Source: Oscillospiraceae bacterium (GTDB taxonomy: Bacteria > Bacillota > Clostridia > Oscillospirales > Oscillospiraceae). From it: DNA of 44,200 nt. Each line of letters begins with the position of its first letter. The first letter of the stretch is position 1. The DNA is taken from the NCBI GenBank assembly GCA_016292445.1, contig JAEDIN010000005.1:1-44200 (forward strand), read 5' to 3'. Shown here piece after piece: positions 8,502-17,490 of the stretch. The notes below the pieces were generated by a model. The model ran no database searches and was not told where the DNA came from. It saw only the letters and a list, made by a program, of their open reading frames with translations. Both the position numbers and the translations under genes were made by a program.

Positions 8502-9710
8502 ATGAAAACAACGATAATAAAAGACAATATCGAGCAGGCGGCAAAACTCATAAAGAATGGCGAGCTCGTAGCAGTACCGACCGAAACTGTGTACGGGCTT
8601 GCGGGAAACGGGCTTGACAGTGAGGCGGTCGGGAAAATCTACGAGGTCAAGGGAAGACCGCCTGTAAAACCCCTTGCACTCATGATACCCGACAGCGGAA
8701 AGATGGAGCTATACTGCGAGGATGTGCCGGAGCAGGCGAAAAAGCTTGCCGAGAGCTTTTGGCCGGGGCCTCTGACGATAGTATTAAAGGCAAAAAGCGT
8801 TGTGCCGGAGATAGTCAGAGCGGGCGGCAATACGGTAGCCTTGCGCTGCCCCGACCATCCCTTGACGCTTGAGCTGCTAAGCAAGGCTCAGCTTCCGCTT
8901 GCCGCTCCCTCGGCAAACCCCTCCGGCGAACCGAGCCCCAAGAATGCCGACAAGGTAATGGAGTACTTTGACGGCAAAATATCTGCCGTTATCGATGGCG
9001 GCGAATGCGGCATCGGAACGGAATCGACCATAATCGATATGAGCGCAACCCCGTATCGGATATTGCGTGAAGCGGCACTTTCGGAAGAAACGATAAGAAA
9101 GGCACTTGCTCAAAATCTCACGGTGCTCGGCATAACAGGCGGTACGGGCTGCGGAAAAACCACCGCACTAAAGCAGCTTGAGGAGCTGGGCGCACCGATA
9201 ATCGACTGCGACGCGGTGTATCATGAGCTGCTTAAAAGCAATGCGCAGCTATTAAATGCCATTGAAACGGCGTTTCCCGGCTCTGTGCAAAACGGTGTTC
9301 TTGACCGTAAGCGGCTGGGCAGCATAGTGTTCGGCTCGGAGCGGGATTTAAAGCTGCTTAACGAGATAACGCACCGTTATATTGCTATCGAGGTTGAGCG
9401 CCTGCTTGCCGATTTCGCGATGCAGGGAGGCACGCTTGCCGCAATAGACGCAATTGGGCTTATTGAAAGCGGTCTTGCCCGACACTGTAAGGCGGTCATC
9501 GGTGTTGTTGCCGATACCGAGACAAGGGTGCAGCGCATTATGAATCGTGACGGAATAAGCCGAAAGTATGCACAAATGAGGGTGGATGCGCAGAAGCCCA
9601 ACGAGTTTTTTGAGAAAAACTGCGACTATGTCCTGCATAATGATAAAACGGAGCGGGATTTCGTGAATGAATGCAAAAATCTATATAAGGAAGTACTGAA
9701 AAATGGATGA
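8502..9710 (+). CDS. Fused threonylcarbamoyl-AMP synthase (Sua5/YwlC) and dephospho-CoA kinase (CoaE)
   Basis: Residues ~1-200 are a Sua5/YrdC/TsaC domain with VPTETVYGLAGN, KGRPPVKPLALM and PLAAPSANPSGEPS; it makes L-threonylcarbamoyl-AMP for tRNA t6A. Residues ~207-402 are a complete CoaE domain with a P-loop GGTGCGKT at 213-220 and the family-type D-C-D (IIDCDAVYHELL), ITHRYI and NRDGISRKYAQMRV segments. It phosphorylates dephospho-CoA in the last step of CoA synthesis. Both halves look intact and in frame, with almost no linker, and I see no frameshift. The ATG lies 6 bp after prfA and has no strong Shine-Dalgarno, so translation is probably coupled. The normal Sua5 C-terminal extension is absent, so the first half is TsaC-length. 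Confidence 0.92.
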   Translation: MKTTIIKDNIEQAAKLIKNGELVAVPTETVYGLAGNGLDSEAVGKIYEVKGRPPVKPLALMIPDSGKMELYCEDVPEQAKKLAESFWPGPLTIVLKAKSVVPEIVRAGGNTVALRCPDHPLTLELLSKAQLPLAAPSANPSGEPSPKNADKVMEYFDGKISAVIDGGECGIGTESTIIDMSATPYRILREAALSEETIRKALAQNLTVLGITGGTGCGKTTALKQLEELGAPIIDCDAVYHELLKSNAQLLNAIETAFPGSVQNGVLDRKRLGSIVFGSERDLKLLNEITHRYIAIEVERLLADFAMQGGTLAAIDAIGLIESGLARHCKAVIGVVADTETRVQRIMNRDGISRKYAQMRVDAQKPNEFFEKNCDYVLHNDKTERDFVNECKNLYKEVLKNG

Positions 9711-11082
9711 AATCAGAAATCATTTGTTCTATCAGCAGAAGAACGGCTATGACCTTATCGATACGGCTGAGCGTATTGCCGTTGAAAACTATTGCCGCGA
9801 ATACATGAGCTTTCTCAATGCCGCGCGCACCGAGCGTGAGGCGGTGAAGCTCGCGATAGCGCAGGCTGAGTCGGCAGGCTTTGTCGAGTATAAGCTCGGC
9901 ATGGAGCTTAAGCCCGGCAGCAAGATATACCGCAGCAACAGAGGCAAAGCACTCATGCTCGCCGTTATCGGCGAAAAGCCGCTTAACGCCGGCTGCGTCA
10001 TAGCAGGTGCTCATGTTGACGCACCTCGCCTCGACTTAAAGCAGAACCCCATGTACGAGTCCGATGAGCTTGCCTTTTTTAAGACCCATTATTACGGCGG
10101 AATCAAGAAGTATCAGTGGGTCACCATACCCCTCGAACTGCACGGCGTTGTTGCACTTAAAAACGGCGAACTTGTCGATGTCAGCATCGGCCGTGAGCCG
10201 GATGACCCTCAGTTTGTCATCACCGATCTCCTGCCGCACCTCGGCAAGGAGCAGATGAAGAAGACCATGGAGGAGGGCATAACCGGCGAGGGACTTAATA
10301 TCCTCATTGGCAGCATTCCCTATGCAGACGGCGGCAGCGACCGAGTTAAGCTCAGCATTATGAGCATTCTCAATGACCGCTACGGCATAGTCGAGGAGGA
10401 TTTCCTTTCCGCAGAGCTTACCGCAGTACCCGCCTTCGAGGTGCGTGAGATAGGGCTTGACCGCTCGCTCATCGGCGGCTACGGTCATGACGACCGTGTA
10501 TGCGCGTTTGCCGAGCTCCACGCGATATTCGATGTCGGAGTTCCCAACAGAACCTGCGTGTGCATCCTCGCAGACAAGGAGGAGACCGGCTCGGACGGCG
10601 TCAGCGGAATGCAAAGCAGCGCGTTTGAGTGCTTTATGGAGGATCTGTGCGCCGAGCAGGGCGTAGATGTAAGACGCTGCTATGAAAACAGCTTCTGCCT
10701 GTCTGCCGATGTAACGGCGGCATTCGACCCCAACTTCCCCGAGGTTTCCGAAAAGCGCAACGATTCTAAGCTCAACTACGGCATGGGTATCTGCAAATTC
10801 ACCGGCGCACGGGGCAAATCCGGCACAAGCGACGCCTCTGCCGAGGTGGTTGCGCACCTGCGCAGACTGTTCGCGGAAAACGGCGTTGTGTGGCAGATGA
10901 GCGAGCTGGGCAAGGTCGATCAGGGCGGCGGCGGCACGATAGCCAAGTATATGGCAAACCGCAACATCGACACCATCGACGCCGGCGTTCCCGTACTGAG
11001 TATGCACGCGCCGTTCGAGGTCGTGGCAAAGTTTGATTGCTACATGACATACAAGGGAGTTCTCGCCGCATATAACGAGTAA
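9703..11082 (+). CDS. M18 family aminopeptidase
   Basis: This 459-residue protein matches the M18 (aspartyl aminopeptidase/ApeB-like) family in length and motifs. The first metal ligand motif is AHVDAPRLD (H104, D106), followed by GYGHDDR, DKEETGSDG with the catalytic/metal glutamates, and SMHAPFEV near the C-terminus supplying the last histidine. It is a cytosolic dizinc exopeptidase that removes N-terminal residues from peptides. The ATG overlaps the Sua5-CoaE stop by 8 bp. A terminator follows that also contains the ribosome binding site of the next gene. Confidence 0.93.
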   Translation: MDEIRNHLFYQQKNGYDLIDTAERIAVENYCREYMSFLNAARTEREAVKLAIAQAESAGFVEYKLGMELKPGSKIYRSNRGKALMLAVIGEKPLNAGCVIAGAHVDAPRLDLKQNPMYESDELAFFKTHYYGGIKKYQWVTIPLELHGVVALKNGELVDVSIGREPDDPQFVITDLLPHLGKEQMKKTMEEGITGEGLNILIGSIPYADGGSDRVKLSIMSILNDRYGIVEEDFLSAELTAVPAFEVREIGLDRSLIGGYGHDDRVCAFAELHAIFDVGVPNRTCVCILADKEETGSDGVSGMQSSAFECFMEDLCAEQGVDVRRCYENSFCLSADVTAAFDPNFPEVSEKRNDSKLNYGMGICKFTGARGKSGTSDASAEVVAHLRRLFAENGVVWQMSELGKVDQGGGGTIAKYMANRNIDTIDAGVPVLSMHAPFEVVAKFDCYMTYKGVLAAYNE

Positions 11083-11094
11083 ACTGATAATTAT

Positions 11095-11133
11095 ACCTCC
11101 GATTTGGTTAAACTAAGTCGGAGGTGATTTTTT
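11095..11133 (+). terminator. Terminator-like hairpin containing the tepA Shine-Dalgarno
   Basis: ACCTCCGA (11095-11102) pairs with TCGGAGGT (11118-11125). The interior can extend the helix to about 14 pairs including G-U. Six T residues (11128-11133) follow. The 3' arm is the GGAGGTGA ribosome binding site of the TTG-started tepA gene. The hairpin can thus end the aminopeptidase transcript, and in any readthrough RNA it would hide the ribosome binding site. Confidence 0.7.
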
Positions 11134-11782
11134 GGAAGAGATAAAGGAACTCGGCAGCGTAACTGCCGAAACGCCGCAGGGCATAATTCACTGTCTGACG
11201 ATAATCGGGCAGATAGAGGGGCATCAGGTTATGCCCGATGATAACAAGACCACAAAATATGAGCATGTTATGCCGCTGCTTGCGGCGGTGGAGGAGTCCG
11301 AGGAAATCAAAGGCCTGCTGATTTTACTTAACACCGTCGGCGGCGATGTTGAGGCAGGATTGGGCATAGCCGAGCTTATAGCGGGCATGAAAAAACCTAC
11401 GGTTTCGCTTGTCCTCGGCGGCGGCCACTCCATCGGTGTGCCGCTTGCCGTTGCGGCAAAGCGCAGTTTCATTGCGCCGTCGGCGGCAATGACCATCCAT
11501 CCGGTGCGCTTAAACGGCGTGGTCATCGGAGTTCCGCAGACCTACAACTATTTTGCGCGCATTCAGGAGCGCATAGTTGGCTTTGTAACCGGACACTCGA
11601 ACATCAGCCGCGAAAAATACAACGAGCTGATGCTCGCCACCGACGAGATAGCCAACGATGTCGGCAGCGTCATCTACGGCGAGGAGGCGGTAAACTGCGG
11701 GCTCATCGACGCAATAGGCACGCTTTCCGACGCTTTGGACTATCTCCATTCCTCATGCGATGCATCGAAAAAAGACGGATAA
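11132..11782 (+). CDS. tepA: ClpP-family serine protease, translocation-enhancing protein TepA
   Basis: This 216-residue protein has the ClpP fold signatures LNTVGGDVEAGLGIAELI, GGGHSIGV (candidate nucleophile Ser100) and AAMTIHPVRLNG (His123). It belongs to the YmfB/TepA branch, which lies next to spoIIIE/ftsK in many Firmicutes; here uppP sits between them. Bacillus TepA was described as aiding protein export and spore outgrowth, and its protease targets are unclear. The start is TTG at 11132, chosen because GGAGGTGA lies at 11120-11127 and the family N-terminus fits. Expression may be limited by the hairpin that holds this site. Confidence 0.9.
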   Translation: MEEIKELGSVTAETPQGIIHCLTIIGQIEGHQVMPDDNKTTKYEHVMPLLAAVEESEEIKGLLILLNTVGGDVEAGLGIAELIAGMKKPTVSLVLGGGHSIGVPLAVAAKRSFIAPSAAMTIHPVRLNGVVIGVPQTYNYFARIQERIVGFVTGHSNISREKYNELMLATDEIANDVGSVIYGEEAVNCGLIDAIGTLSDALDYLHSSCDASKKDG

Positions 11783-11796
11783 TTCCGTCTTTTTTT
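11768..11796 (+). terminator. Intrinsic terminator after tepA
   Basis: GACGGA pairs with TCCGTC (11774-11779 with 11784-11789, loop TAAT), flanked by an A-run and a run of seven T residues. The tepA stop codon lies in the loop. Confidence 0.85.
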
Positions 11797-11800
11797 GCTA

Positions 11801-11829
11801 TTGTGCTTTTGTGCAAGATATGATAAAAT
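11801..11829 (+). promoter_or_regulatory. Probable promoter of uppP
   Basis: TTGTGC (11801-11806) and TAAAAT (11824-11829) are 17 bp apart, directly after the tepA terminator. The predicted leader to uppP is about 45 nt. Confidence 0.6.
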
Positions 11830-11879
11830 GACAAAGTTAGGTATACATAATATCGTAAAACTACGGAGGCCTGCTGCAT

Positions 11880-12719
11880 ATGAGCATTGGCGAAGCCATT
11901 ATTCTGGGACTTGTTCAGGGTGTCGCGGAGTTTTTGCCGATATCCAGTTCGGGACATCTTGCAATACTCCAAAACCTTTTTAATATGTCGGATATCGAGG
12001 GCGGACATATGTTCTTTGATGTTCTCATGCACTTCGGTACGCTGATAGCTATATGCTTCATGTATTGGAATGACATCAAGGCGATGGTCGTCGAGATGCT
12101 GGAGCTTCTTTCGGGGCGTAAAAGCTTTACTGCCGAGGGAAAGCCTAAGCAATATCCTGCGGCAAGACTGTTTCTCCTCATAGTCACCGCAACGCTGCCG
12201 CTCGTGCTGATACTGCCGATAAACGATTACATAGGCGAGCTTTCGCAGTCAACGGTTTTTGTCGGTATTGCGCTCATTCTCACGGGCTTTATGCTCCTCG
12301 TTTCGGACAAGATGACGCCCGGCAGCAAGACGGAAAAGAATATGCGCTTTAAGGACGCGCTTATAATAGGACTTTGCCAGTGCGTTGCGACTTTGCCCGG
12401 ACTTTCCCGCTCCGGAACAACGATAACCGCAGGTATCGCAACCGGTCAAAACCGCAGCTATGCGGTCAAGTTCTCGCTTTTAATGAGCATTCCGGCGGTT
12501 TTGGGAGCAACACTTCTCGAGCTTGTAAAGGCCTTCAAGGCCGGCATAGACGCCTCACTCATACCGGCGTATCTTTTCGGCATGATAGCGGCAATGGTGT
12601 CCGGAGTGCTGGCAATAGGTATTCTGAAAATGATTGCAAAGAGCAAGAAATTCGGCGGCTTTGCCTACTATTGCTGGATAGTCGGCGCACTTACGATAAT
12701 ACTTTCCATGATATTCTGA
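11880..12719 (+). CDS. uppP: Undecaprenyl-diphosphate phosphatase
   Basis: This 279-residue integral membrane protein is full length for UppP/BacA. Diagnostic motifs are GLVQGVAEFLPISSSGHL near the N-terminus and LPGLSRSGTTITAG at about residues 172-185, which together form the active site. About seven or eight hydrophobic helices are present. It dephosphorylates undecaprenyl diphosphate to recycle the lipid carrier of peptidoglycan synthesis and gives low-level bacitracin resistance. GGAGG lies 10 nt before the ATG, and it has its own promoter. ftsK follows after 22 bp. Confidence 0.96.
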   Translation: MSIGEAIILGLVQGVAEFLPISSSGHLAILQNLFNMSDIEGGHMFFDVLMHFGTLIAICFMYWNDIKAMVVEMLELLSGRKSFTAEGKPKQYPAARLFLLIVTATLPLVLILPINDYIGELSQSTVFVGIALILTGFMLLVSDKMTPGSKTEKNMRFKDALIIGLCQCVATLPGLSRSGTTITAGIATGQNRSYAVKFSLLMSIPAVLGATLLELVKAFKAGIDASLIPAYLFGMIAAMVSGVLAIGILKMIAKSKKFGGFAYYCWIVGALTIILSMIF

Positions 12720-12741
12720 TAAAGGCAGGGATTTCTTAATA

Positions 12742-15297
12742 ATGGCACAGACCAAAAATAAGAAAAGCACAAATAAAAATACGGCAAAGAGCAGCCAATC
12801 CAAGTCCAAATCCACGGCAAAGACAGCGGCAAAGACGCAGCCCAGACCCATTCGCCGTGAAGTCGCGGCTGTCGTTTCCGCATCTGCGGCTCTGCTCACC
12901 GCAATATCCATCTTTTCCAGCGACGGCATAGTTGTCGGCGCGATAAGTGCGGTGCTCAAGGGCTTGTTAGGCTACGGCTTTTGGGTGTGCGCACCTGTGT
13001 TCGTTCTCGTAGCCGTTATTCAGGGCTTCCATCGCGGCAGACCCGTTGTGTACAGAACGACCTCCGCACTGCTTATCCCACTGCTTTTGGGCGCACTGCT
13101 CGACCTGCTGTTTTCGAGCATCATCGTCGAAAACCTTGAGGGTGTCGGCGCGGTGTTCGGCGCGCTGTATGCCGGCGGCAAAGCAATGAACTGCGGTGGT
13201 GTTCTCGGCGGATTGCTTGCCTTTGCCTTCCAGAAGGCCTTCAGCTTCTACGGTGCGGCGATAATACTTGCAGTTGCATTCGCATTCTTTACGCTCAGTG
13301 CCTTCGGCATAACGATAGGCAAGCTCATCGAATGGATCACCTCCAGAGAGCATATTGAGTACGAGCCTGAGCCCGAGCCGGAAAAGCCTGCAAAGAAACA
13401 GCCTGTGCAGGATGAGGATGAGCTGCGCCGCATAAGGAATGCAAAGCGCAGAGCGATTGACATTCCTCTTGACGATGAACCTCTTTTTGAAAAGAAAACC
13501 GAGCCGGCAGAGAAAAAGAACGAAAAAGCAGACCTGTTCGGCAAAAAGAGCAAAAAGCCGGTCACGGAGGTCAGGGCGGACCACACCGCCGATGTCGAGC
13601 CTATAAGCATCGAGGAGGCCGAGGCACTCACCGGAGTCAAGCTTATCGGAAGCGGCACTACCGAGGCTGCGGAGATAGCAGATCCTCCGAGGAAAATGTC
13701 GGCAGCAGAAATCGCGGCGGAAACTGCGGCTGTTGCCAACGAGATAGAATCAAAGGATGATGACGGCAAATACGAAAAGCCGCCCATCTATCTTCTCAAG
13801 AAGGGCCATTCCAACACGGCGAATGTTGACGAGGAGCTTGACATGAACCGCGAGAGACTGGAAAATGCCATCAAGAGCTTCGGTGTCAACGCATCTGTCG
13901 TCGATACCACCCACGGTCCTACGGTCACGAGGTACGATTTTGAGCTCGAGCAGGGCGTGAAGCTCAGCAGATTGACCAATCTTGCAAATGATATAGCCCT
14001 TGCACTCGGCGTTGTGAGCGTTCGTATCGCACCCATTCCCGATAAGATTTCCACCGTCGGCATTGAAGTACCCAACAAGATTATCAGCACCGTCTACCTG
14101 CGTGACATCATTGATTCACCGAAGTTTACGAGCTCCAAGGCAGACCTCACCTTTGCCATAGGCAAGGATATCGGAGGAAACTCTGTTGTCGGCAACATTT
14201 CCAAGCTACCGCATTTGCTCATTGCGGGTACTACGGGTTCGGGTAAATCGGTGTGCATGAACTCGCTTATAATCAGCCTTCTTTATAAGTCGGATCCCGA
14301 GGATGTCAAGCTTATAATGATAGATCCTAAGATGGTCGAACTCGGTGTTTATAACGGAATTCCTCATCTGTACATCCCTGTTGTAACCGATCCCAAGAAA
14401 GCCGCAGGCGCACTTCAGTGGGCGGTTACCGAAATGCTTAAGCGTTACAGACTGTTCTCCGAACTCGGAGTCAGAAGCCTTACGGCATATAATGAGCACC
14501 TTGTTGAAAACGGTCAGCCCAAGATGCCCAATGTCGTCGTCGTCATCGACGAGCTGGCAGACCTCATGCTCGTTGCCTCCAAGGAGGTCGAGGAGAGCAT
14601 CTGCCGCGTTGCACAGATGGGACGAGCCGCCGGAATGCACCTTGTCATTGCCACCCAGCGACCCTCCGCCGATGTTATCACCGGCCTTATGAAGGCCAAC
14701 ATTCCCAGCCGCATAGCATTCGCGGTGTCCTCGGCCCTTGAAAGCCGCATCATCCTCGATAATACAGGTGCGGAAAAGCTCATCGGCATGGGCGATATGC
14801 TGTACGCGCCTATCGGCTGCGGAAAGCCGCTGCGCGTGCAGGGCGCATTTGTCAGCGACGAGGAGCGTGATGCTATTGTCAGCTTCATAAAGGAACAGGC
14901 CACCGCAAATTACAGCGAGGATATCATTGCGCAAATCGAAAAAGCCGCCGAGGAGAAAAGCTCCGGCAGCAAAGGCGGAGATTCCGCACCTGTATCCGAC
15001 GGCAAGCCGGAATATGACGAGCTCCTGCCGCAGGCGGTCGATGTCATATTCGACACCAAGCAGGCGTCCGTTTCCATGCTCCAGCGCCGCCTTAAGCTCG
15101 GCTATTCCAGAGCCGCACGCATAATCGACCAGATGGAGGAGATGGGCATAATAGGCCCCTTTGAGGGCTCAAAGCCCCGTCAGATCATAATTACCCGTGA
15201 GCAGTGGCTTGAAATGCAGACAACTCAGGGCACTGCGCCGACCGAAATGTTGCAAACTCAGCTCGAGTTTGACGACGAGATAAACTCGGAAGACTAA
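12742..15297 (+). CDS. FtsK/SpoIIIE family DNA translocase
   Basis: This 851-residue protein has four N-terminal membrane helices (~residues 35-200). A Lys/Glu/Pro-rich linker (~205-345) precedes the RecA-like motor. The motor carries Walker A GTTGSGKS at 496-503 and Walker B VVVVIDELAD with D603/E604. The C-terminal winged-helix gamma domain (~775-835, containing SVSMLQRRLKLGYSRAARI) reads the oriented KOPS/SRS sequences. It pumps chromosomal DNA through the division or sporulation septum. The position near tepA resembles spoIIIE of Bacillus, but the sequence alone does not separate a division FtsK from a sporulation SpoIIIE. Confidence 0.95.
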   Translation: MAQTKNKKSTNKNTAKSSQSKSKSTAKTAAKTQPRPIRREVAAVVSASAALLTAISIFSSDGIVVGAISAVLKGLLGYGFWVCAPVFVLVAVIQGFHRGRPVVYRTTSALLIPLLLGALLDLLFSSIIVENLEGVGAVFGALYAGGKAMNCGGVLGGLLAFAFQKAFSFYGAAIILAVAFAFFTLSAFGITIGKLIEWITSREHIEYEPEPEPEKPAKKQPVQDEDELRRIRNAKRRAIDIPLDDEPLFEKKTEPAEKKNEKADLFGKKSKKPVTEVRADHTADVEPISIEEAEALTGVKLIGSGTTEAAEIADPPRKMSAAEIAAETAAVANEIESKDDDGKYEKPPIYLLKKGHSNTANVDEELDMNRERLENAIKSFGVNASVVDTTHGPTVTRYDFELEQGVKLSRLTNLANDIALALGVVSVRIAPIPDKISTVGIEVPNKIISTVYLRDIIDSPKFTSSKADLTFAIGKDIGGNSVVGNISKLPHLLIAGTTGSGKSVCMNSLIISLLYKSDPEDVKLIMIDPKMVELGVYNGIPHLYIPVVTDPKKAAGALQWAVTEMLKRYRLFSELGVRSLTAYNEHLVENGQPKMPNVVVVIDELADLMLVASKEVEESICRVAQMGRAAGMHLVIATQRPSADVITGLMKANIPSRIAFAVSSALESRIILDNTGAEKLIGMGDMLYAPIGCGKPLRVQGAFVSDEERDAIVSFIKEQATANYSEDIIAQIEKAAEEKSSGSKGGDSAPVSDGKPEYDELLPQAVDVIFDTKQASVSMLQRRLKLGYSRAARIIDQMEEMGIIGPFEGSKPRQIIITREQWLEMQTTQGTAPTEMLQTQLEFDDEINSED

Positions 15298-15300
15298 GCT

Positions 15301-15325
15301 AAAAGGGCGGATAACCGCCCTTTTT
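15301..15325 (+). terminator. Intrinsic terminator after ftsK
   Basis: A 10-bp stem (15301-15310 with 15315-15324, loop ATAA) has a GC core and ends in TTTTT. Confidence 0.88.
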
Positions 15326-15340
15326 CAGTAGGTGAATGTT

Positions 15341-15754
15341 ATGAAAAACTATTTTTGCCCTCAAATGGAGCTGTGCGATATAAATAATATCAGTATGCTC
15401 GGGCTTGCTCACATAGGCGATGGAGTGTACGAGCTTCTTACAAGAACGATGCTTTGCTCCGACGGAAACAAAAAGGTGACCGAACTGCACAAAAAGAGTG
15501 TCGCGATAGTCAACGCGCCGGCACAGGCGGCGGCAATGGAAAGGCTTTTGCCGCATTTAACCGCCGATGAGCTTGCCATATACAAACGCGGCCGCAACGC
15601 GAAGGTAAATTCCGTTCCGCAAAAAGCGGATATCGGGCAGTACCATGCCGCAACAGGTCTTGAGGCTCTGTTCGGCTGGCTGTATCTTCAAGGCAGGACC
15701 GAGCGCATCAACGACTTGTACTCAGTCTGCGTGGAGGAATCCGATGGCACTTGA
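15341..15754 (+). CDS. mrnC: Mini-ribonuclease 3
   Basis: This 137-residue protein is a stand-alone RNase III catalytic domain without a dsRNA-binding domain. LAHIGDGVYELLTR carries the catalytic Asp of the family, and a second acidic helix region (ATGLEALFGWLYLQGR) holds the conserved Glu. It matures 23S rRNA ends in Firmicutes. I prefer ATG 15341 with AGGTGA just upstream; an in-frame GTG at 15332 would add three residues and overlap that site. The gene's end overlaps the rqcH start by 11 bp. Confidence 0.92.
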   Translation: MKNYFCPQMELCDINNISMLGLAHIGDGVYELLTRTMLCSDGNKKVTELHKKSVAIVNAPAQAAAMERLLPHLTADELAIYKRGRNAKVNSVPQKADIGQYHAATGLEALFGWLYLQGRTERINDLYSVCVEESDGT

Positions 15755-17465
15755 CACCGTAATGCTCTCGGCACTTGCCGCCGAGTTAAGACCTAAGCTT
15801 GAGGGTGCGCGCATAGATAAAGTCCAGCAGCCCGAGCGTGAGCAGGTCTTGTTTTCAATCCGCAATAAGGGTGAGAATATGCGCCTGCTCATAAATGCCG
15901 GCGCAGGCAGCGGCAGAGTTGCACTCACCCGGCAGAGCTTTGAAAACCCCGCGGAGCCGCCCATGTTCTGTATGCTCCTGCGCAAATACCTTGTCGGCGC
16001 GAGAATAGAAAAGCTCACGCAGCCAAATTGGGAACGCCTGCTTTTGGTTGACATAATATCGCACAACGAGCTTGGTGACAGTGTATGCTTGAAGCTCGCC
16101 ATAGAGCTGATGGGACGCAGCTCAAACCTTGTTTTGGTGGGGGATGACGGCAGAATAATAGACTGTCTGCGCCGCATGGAATACGGCGGAGATGTGCAGC
16201 GCAGAATGCTGCCCGGCATGATTTACAGATTGCCTCCGGCACAGAAAAAGCCGCTTATATTTGATTGTGACAGAGCGCAGATAGAAAGTGCATTGAATGT
16301 ATCGGATGACGGCAAGCCGCTTGATAAAAGACTGCTTGACAGCTTTTCGGGCCTTTCGCCGCTGGTGTGCCGTGAGCTTGTACACAGGGCATTTAATGAC
16401 ATAAGCTGTCTGCCCGACGCACTCGATGCTTTTCTTGAAAGCGTCAGGGCAGGGGAGTTTACACCGACGCTGCTCACAAAAGACGGAAAACCGGCGGAGT
16501 ATTCATTCATGCAGCTCAAGCAGTACGGCTCGGAATATGAGCAGCAGAGCCTGGACAGCTTTTCGGAGCTTCTGGATGCGTACTACTCAAAGCGTGAGCT
16601 CTCAGAGCGCAGGCGGCGCAGAGCGCGGGAGCTTTCACATTCCGTCAAGACCGCGCGAGACCGCATACAACGCAAGCTCGTAAGCCAGCGCGAGGAGCTT
16701 GAACGCACCTACGGCAGGGAAGAAATCCGCAAAAAAGCAGAGCTTTTGACAGCCAATATGTACAGGGTCAAACGCGGCGACAGTTCCGTGACCGTTGAGG
16801 ATTATTACACCGATGGCTGCCCGAGCGTTGAGATAAAGCTTGATATACTAAAAACACCGCAGCAGAATGCGGCGGCGATGTTTAAGGAATATAATAAGCT
16901 CAAAACCGCGGAGGTACACCTCACCGCACTCGTTGCCGAGGGCGAAAAGCAGCTTGATTATCTAAACAGCGTGCTTGACGAGCTTGAGCGTGCCGAGACG
17001 GAGCGCGACCTTGCGGAAATTCGCCGTGAGCTGTTGGAAACGGGCTATCTCAAAAAGCAAAAGGGCGCAAAGCCGGATAAGAGCAAAAAGCAGGGCCCTA
17101 TGCGCTTTATTTCCTCGGACGGCTTTGAAATTCTGGTCGGACGCAGCAACAGTCAAAACGACGAGCTTACAACAAAGACGGCACGCAGAACGGATATCTG
17201 GCTGCACACGAAATCCGTTCACGGCAGTCATGTCATAATATCCTGCGAGGGACACGAGCCGCCGGAGCGGACGATAGCCGAGGCGGCATCCATTGCAGCG
17301 TATTACTCGCAGGGCAGGGAGGGCGGCAAAACCGCCGTTGACTATACGATGGTGCGCTTTGTGCGCAAGCCCTCGGGATCGATGCCCGGCAAGGTCGTCT
17401 ATACCGATTACAGCACTGTTATGGCGGAGGCGGACGAAGCCCTTTGCGAAAAACTAAAGAAATAA
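15744..17465 (+). CDS. rqcH: Rqc2/NEMF homologue RqcH (NFACT family)
   Basis: This 573-residue protein has an NFACT-N domain (~1-180), helix-hairpin-helix and long coiled-coil arms (~270-430), and an NFACT-R domain near the C-terminus with DIWLHTKSVHGSHVII. It binds stalled 50S subunits and recruits tRNA-Ala to add alanine tails that mark nascent chains for decay; older annotation calls it fibronectin-binding protein A. The residue pair at the NFACT-N DR motif reads E97-R98. The start is ATG 15744 with GGAGG 6 nt upstream, which overlaps mrnC; an upstream in-frame extension back to 15645 lies wholly inside mrnC and is not supported. Confidence 0.93.
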   Translation: MALDTVMLSALAAELRPKLEGARIDKVQQPEREQVLFSIRNKGENMRLLINAGAGSGRVALTRQSFENPAEPPMFCMLLRKYLVGARIEKLTQPNWERLLLVDIISHNELGDSVCLKLAIELMGRSSNLVLVGDDGRIIDCLRRMEYGGDVQRRMLPGMIYRLPPAQKKPLIFDCDRAQIESALNVSDDGKPLDKRLLDSFSGLSPLVCRELVHRAFNDISCLPDALDAFLESVRAGEFTPTLLTKDGKPAEYSFMQLKQYGSEYEQQSLDSFSELLDAYYSKRELSERRRRRARELSHSVKTARDRIQRKLVSQREELERTYGREEIRKKAELLTANMYRVKRGDSSVTVEDYYTDGCPSVEIKLDILKTPQQNAAAMFKEYNKLKTAEVHLTALVAEGEKQLDYLNSVLDELERAETERDLAEIRRELLETGYLKKQKGAKPDKSKKQGPMRFISSDGFEILVGRSNSQNDELTTKTARRTDIWLHTKSVHGSHVIISCEGHEPPERTIAEAASIAAYYSQGREGGKTAVDYTMVRFVRKPSGSMPGKVVYTDYSTVMAEADEALCEKLKK

Positions 17466-17489
17466 ACGGAGTGCTTGGCACTCCGTTTT
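17464..17489. terminator. Bidirectional terminator between convergent genes
   Basis: An 11-bp stem (17464-17474 with 17478-17488, loop TTG) has a GC-rich core ACGGAGTGC and T-run ends. It serves rqcH and the convergent SLH-type gene. Confidence 0.85.
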
Positions 17490-17490
17490 C

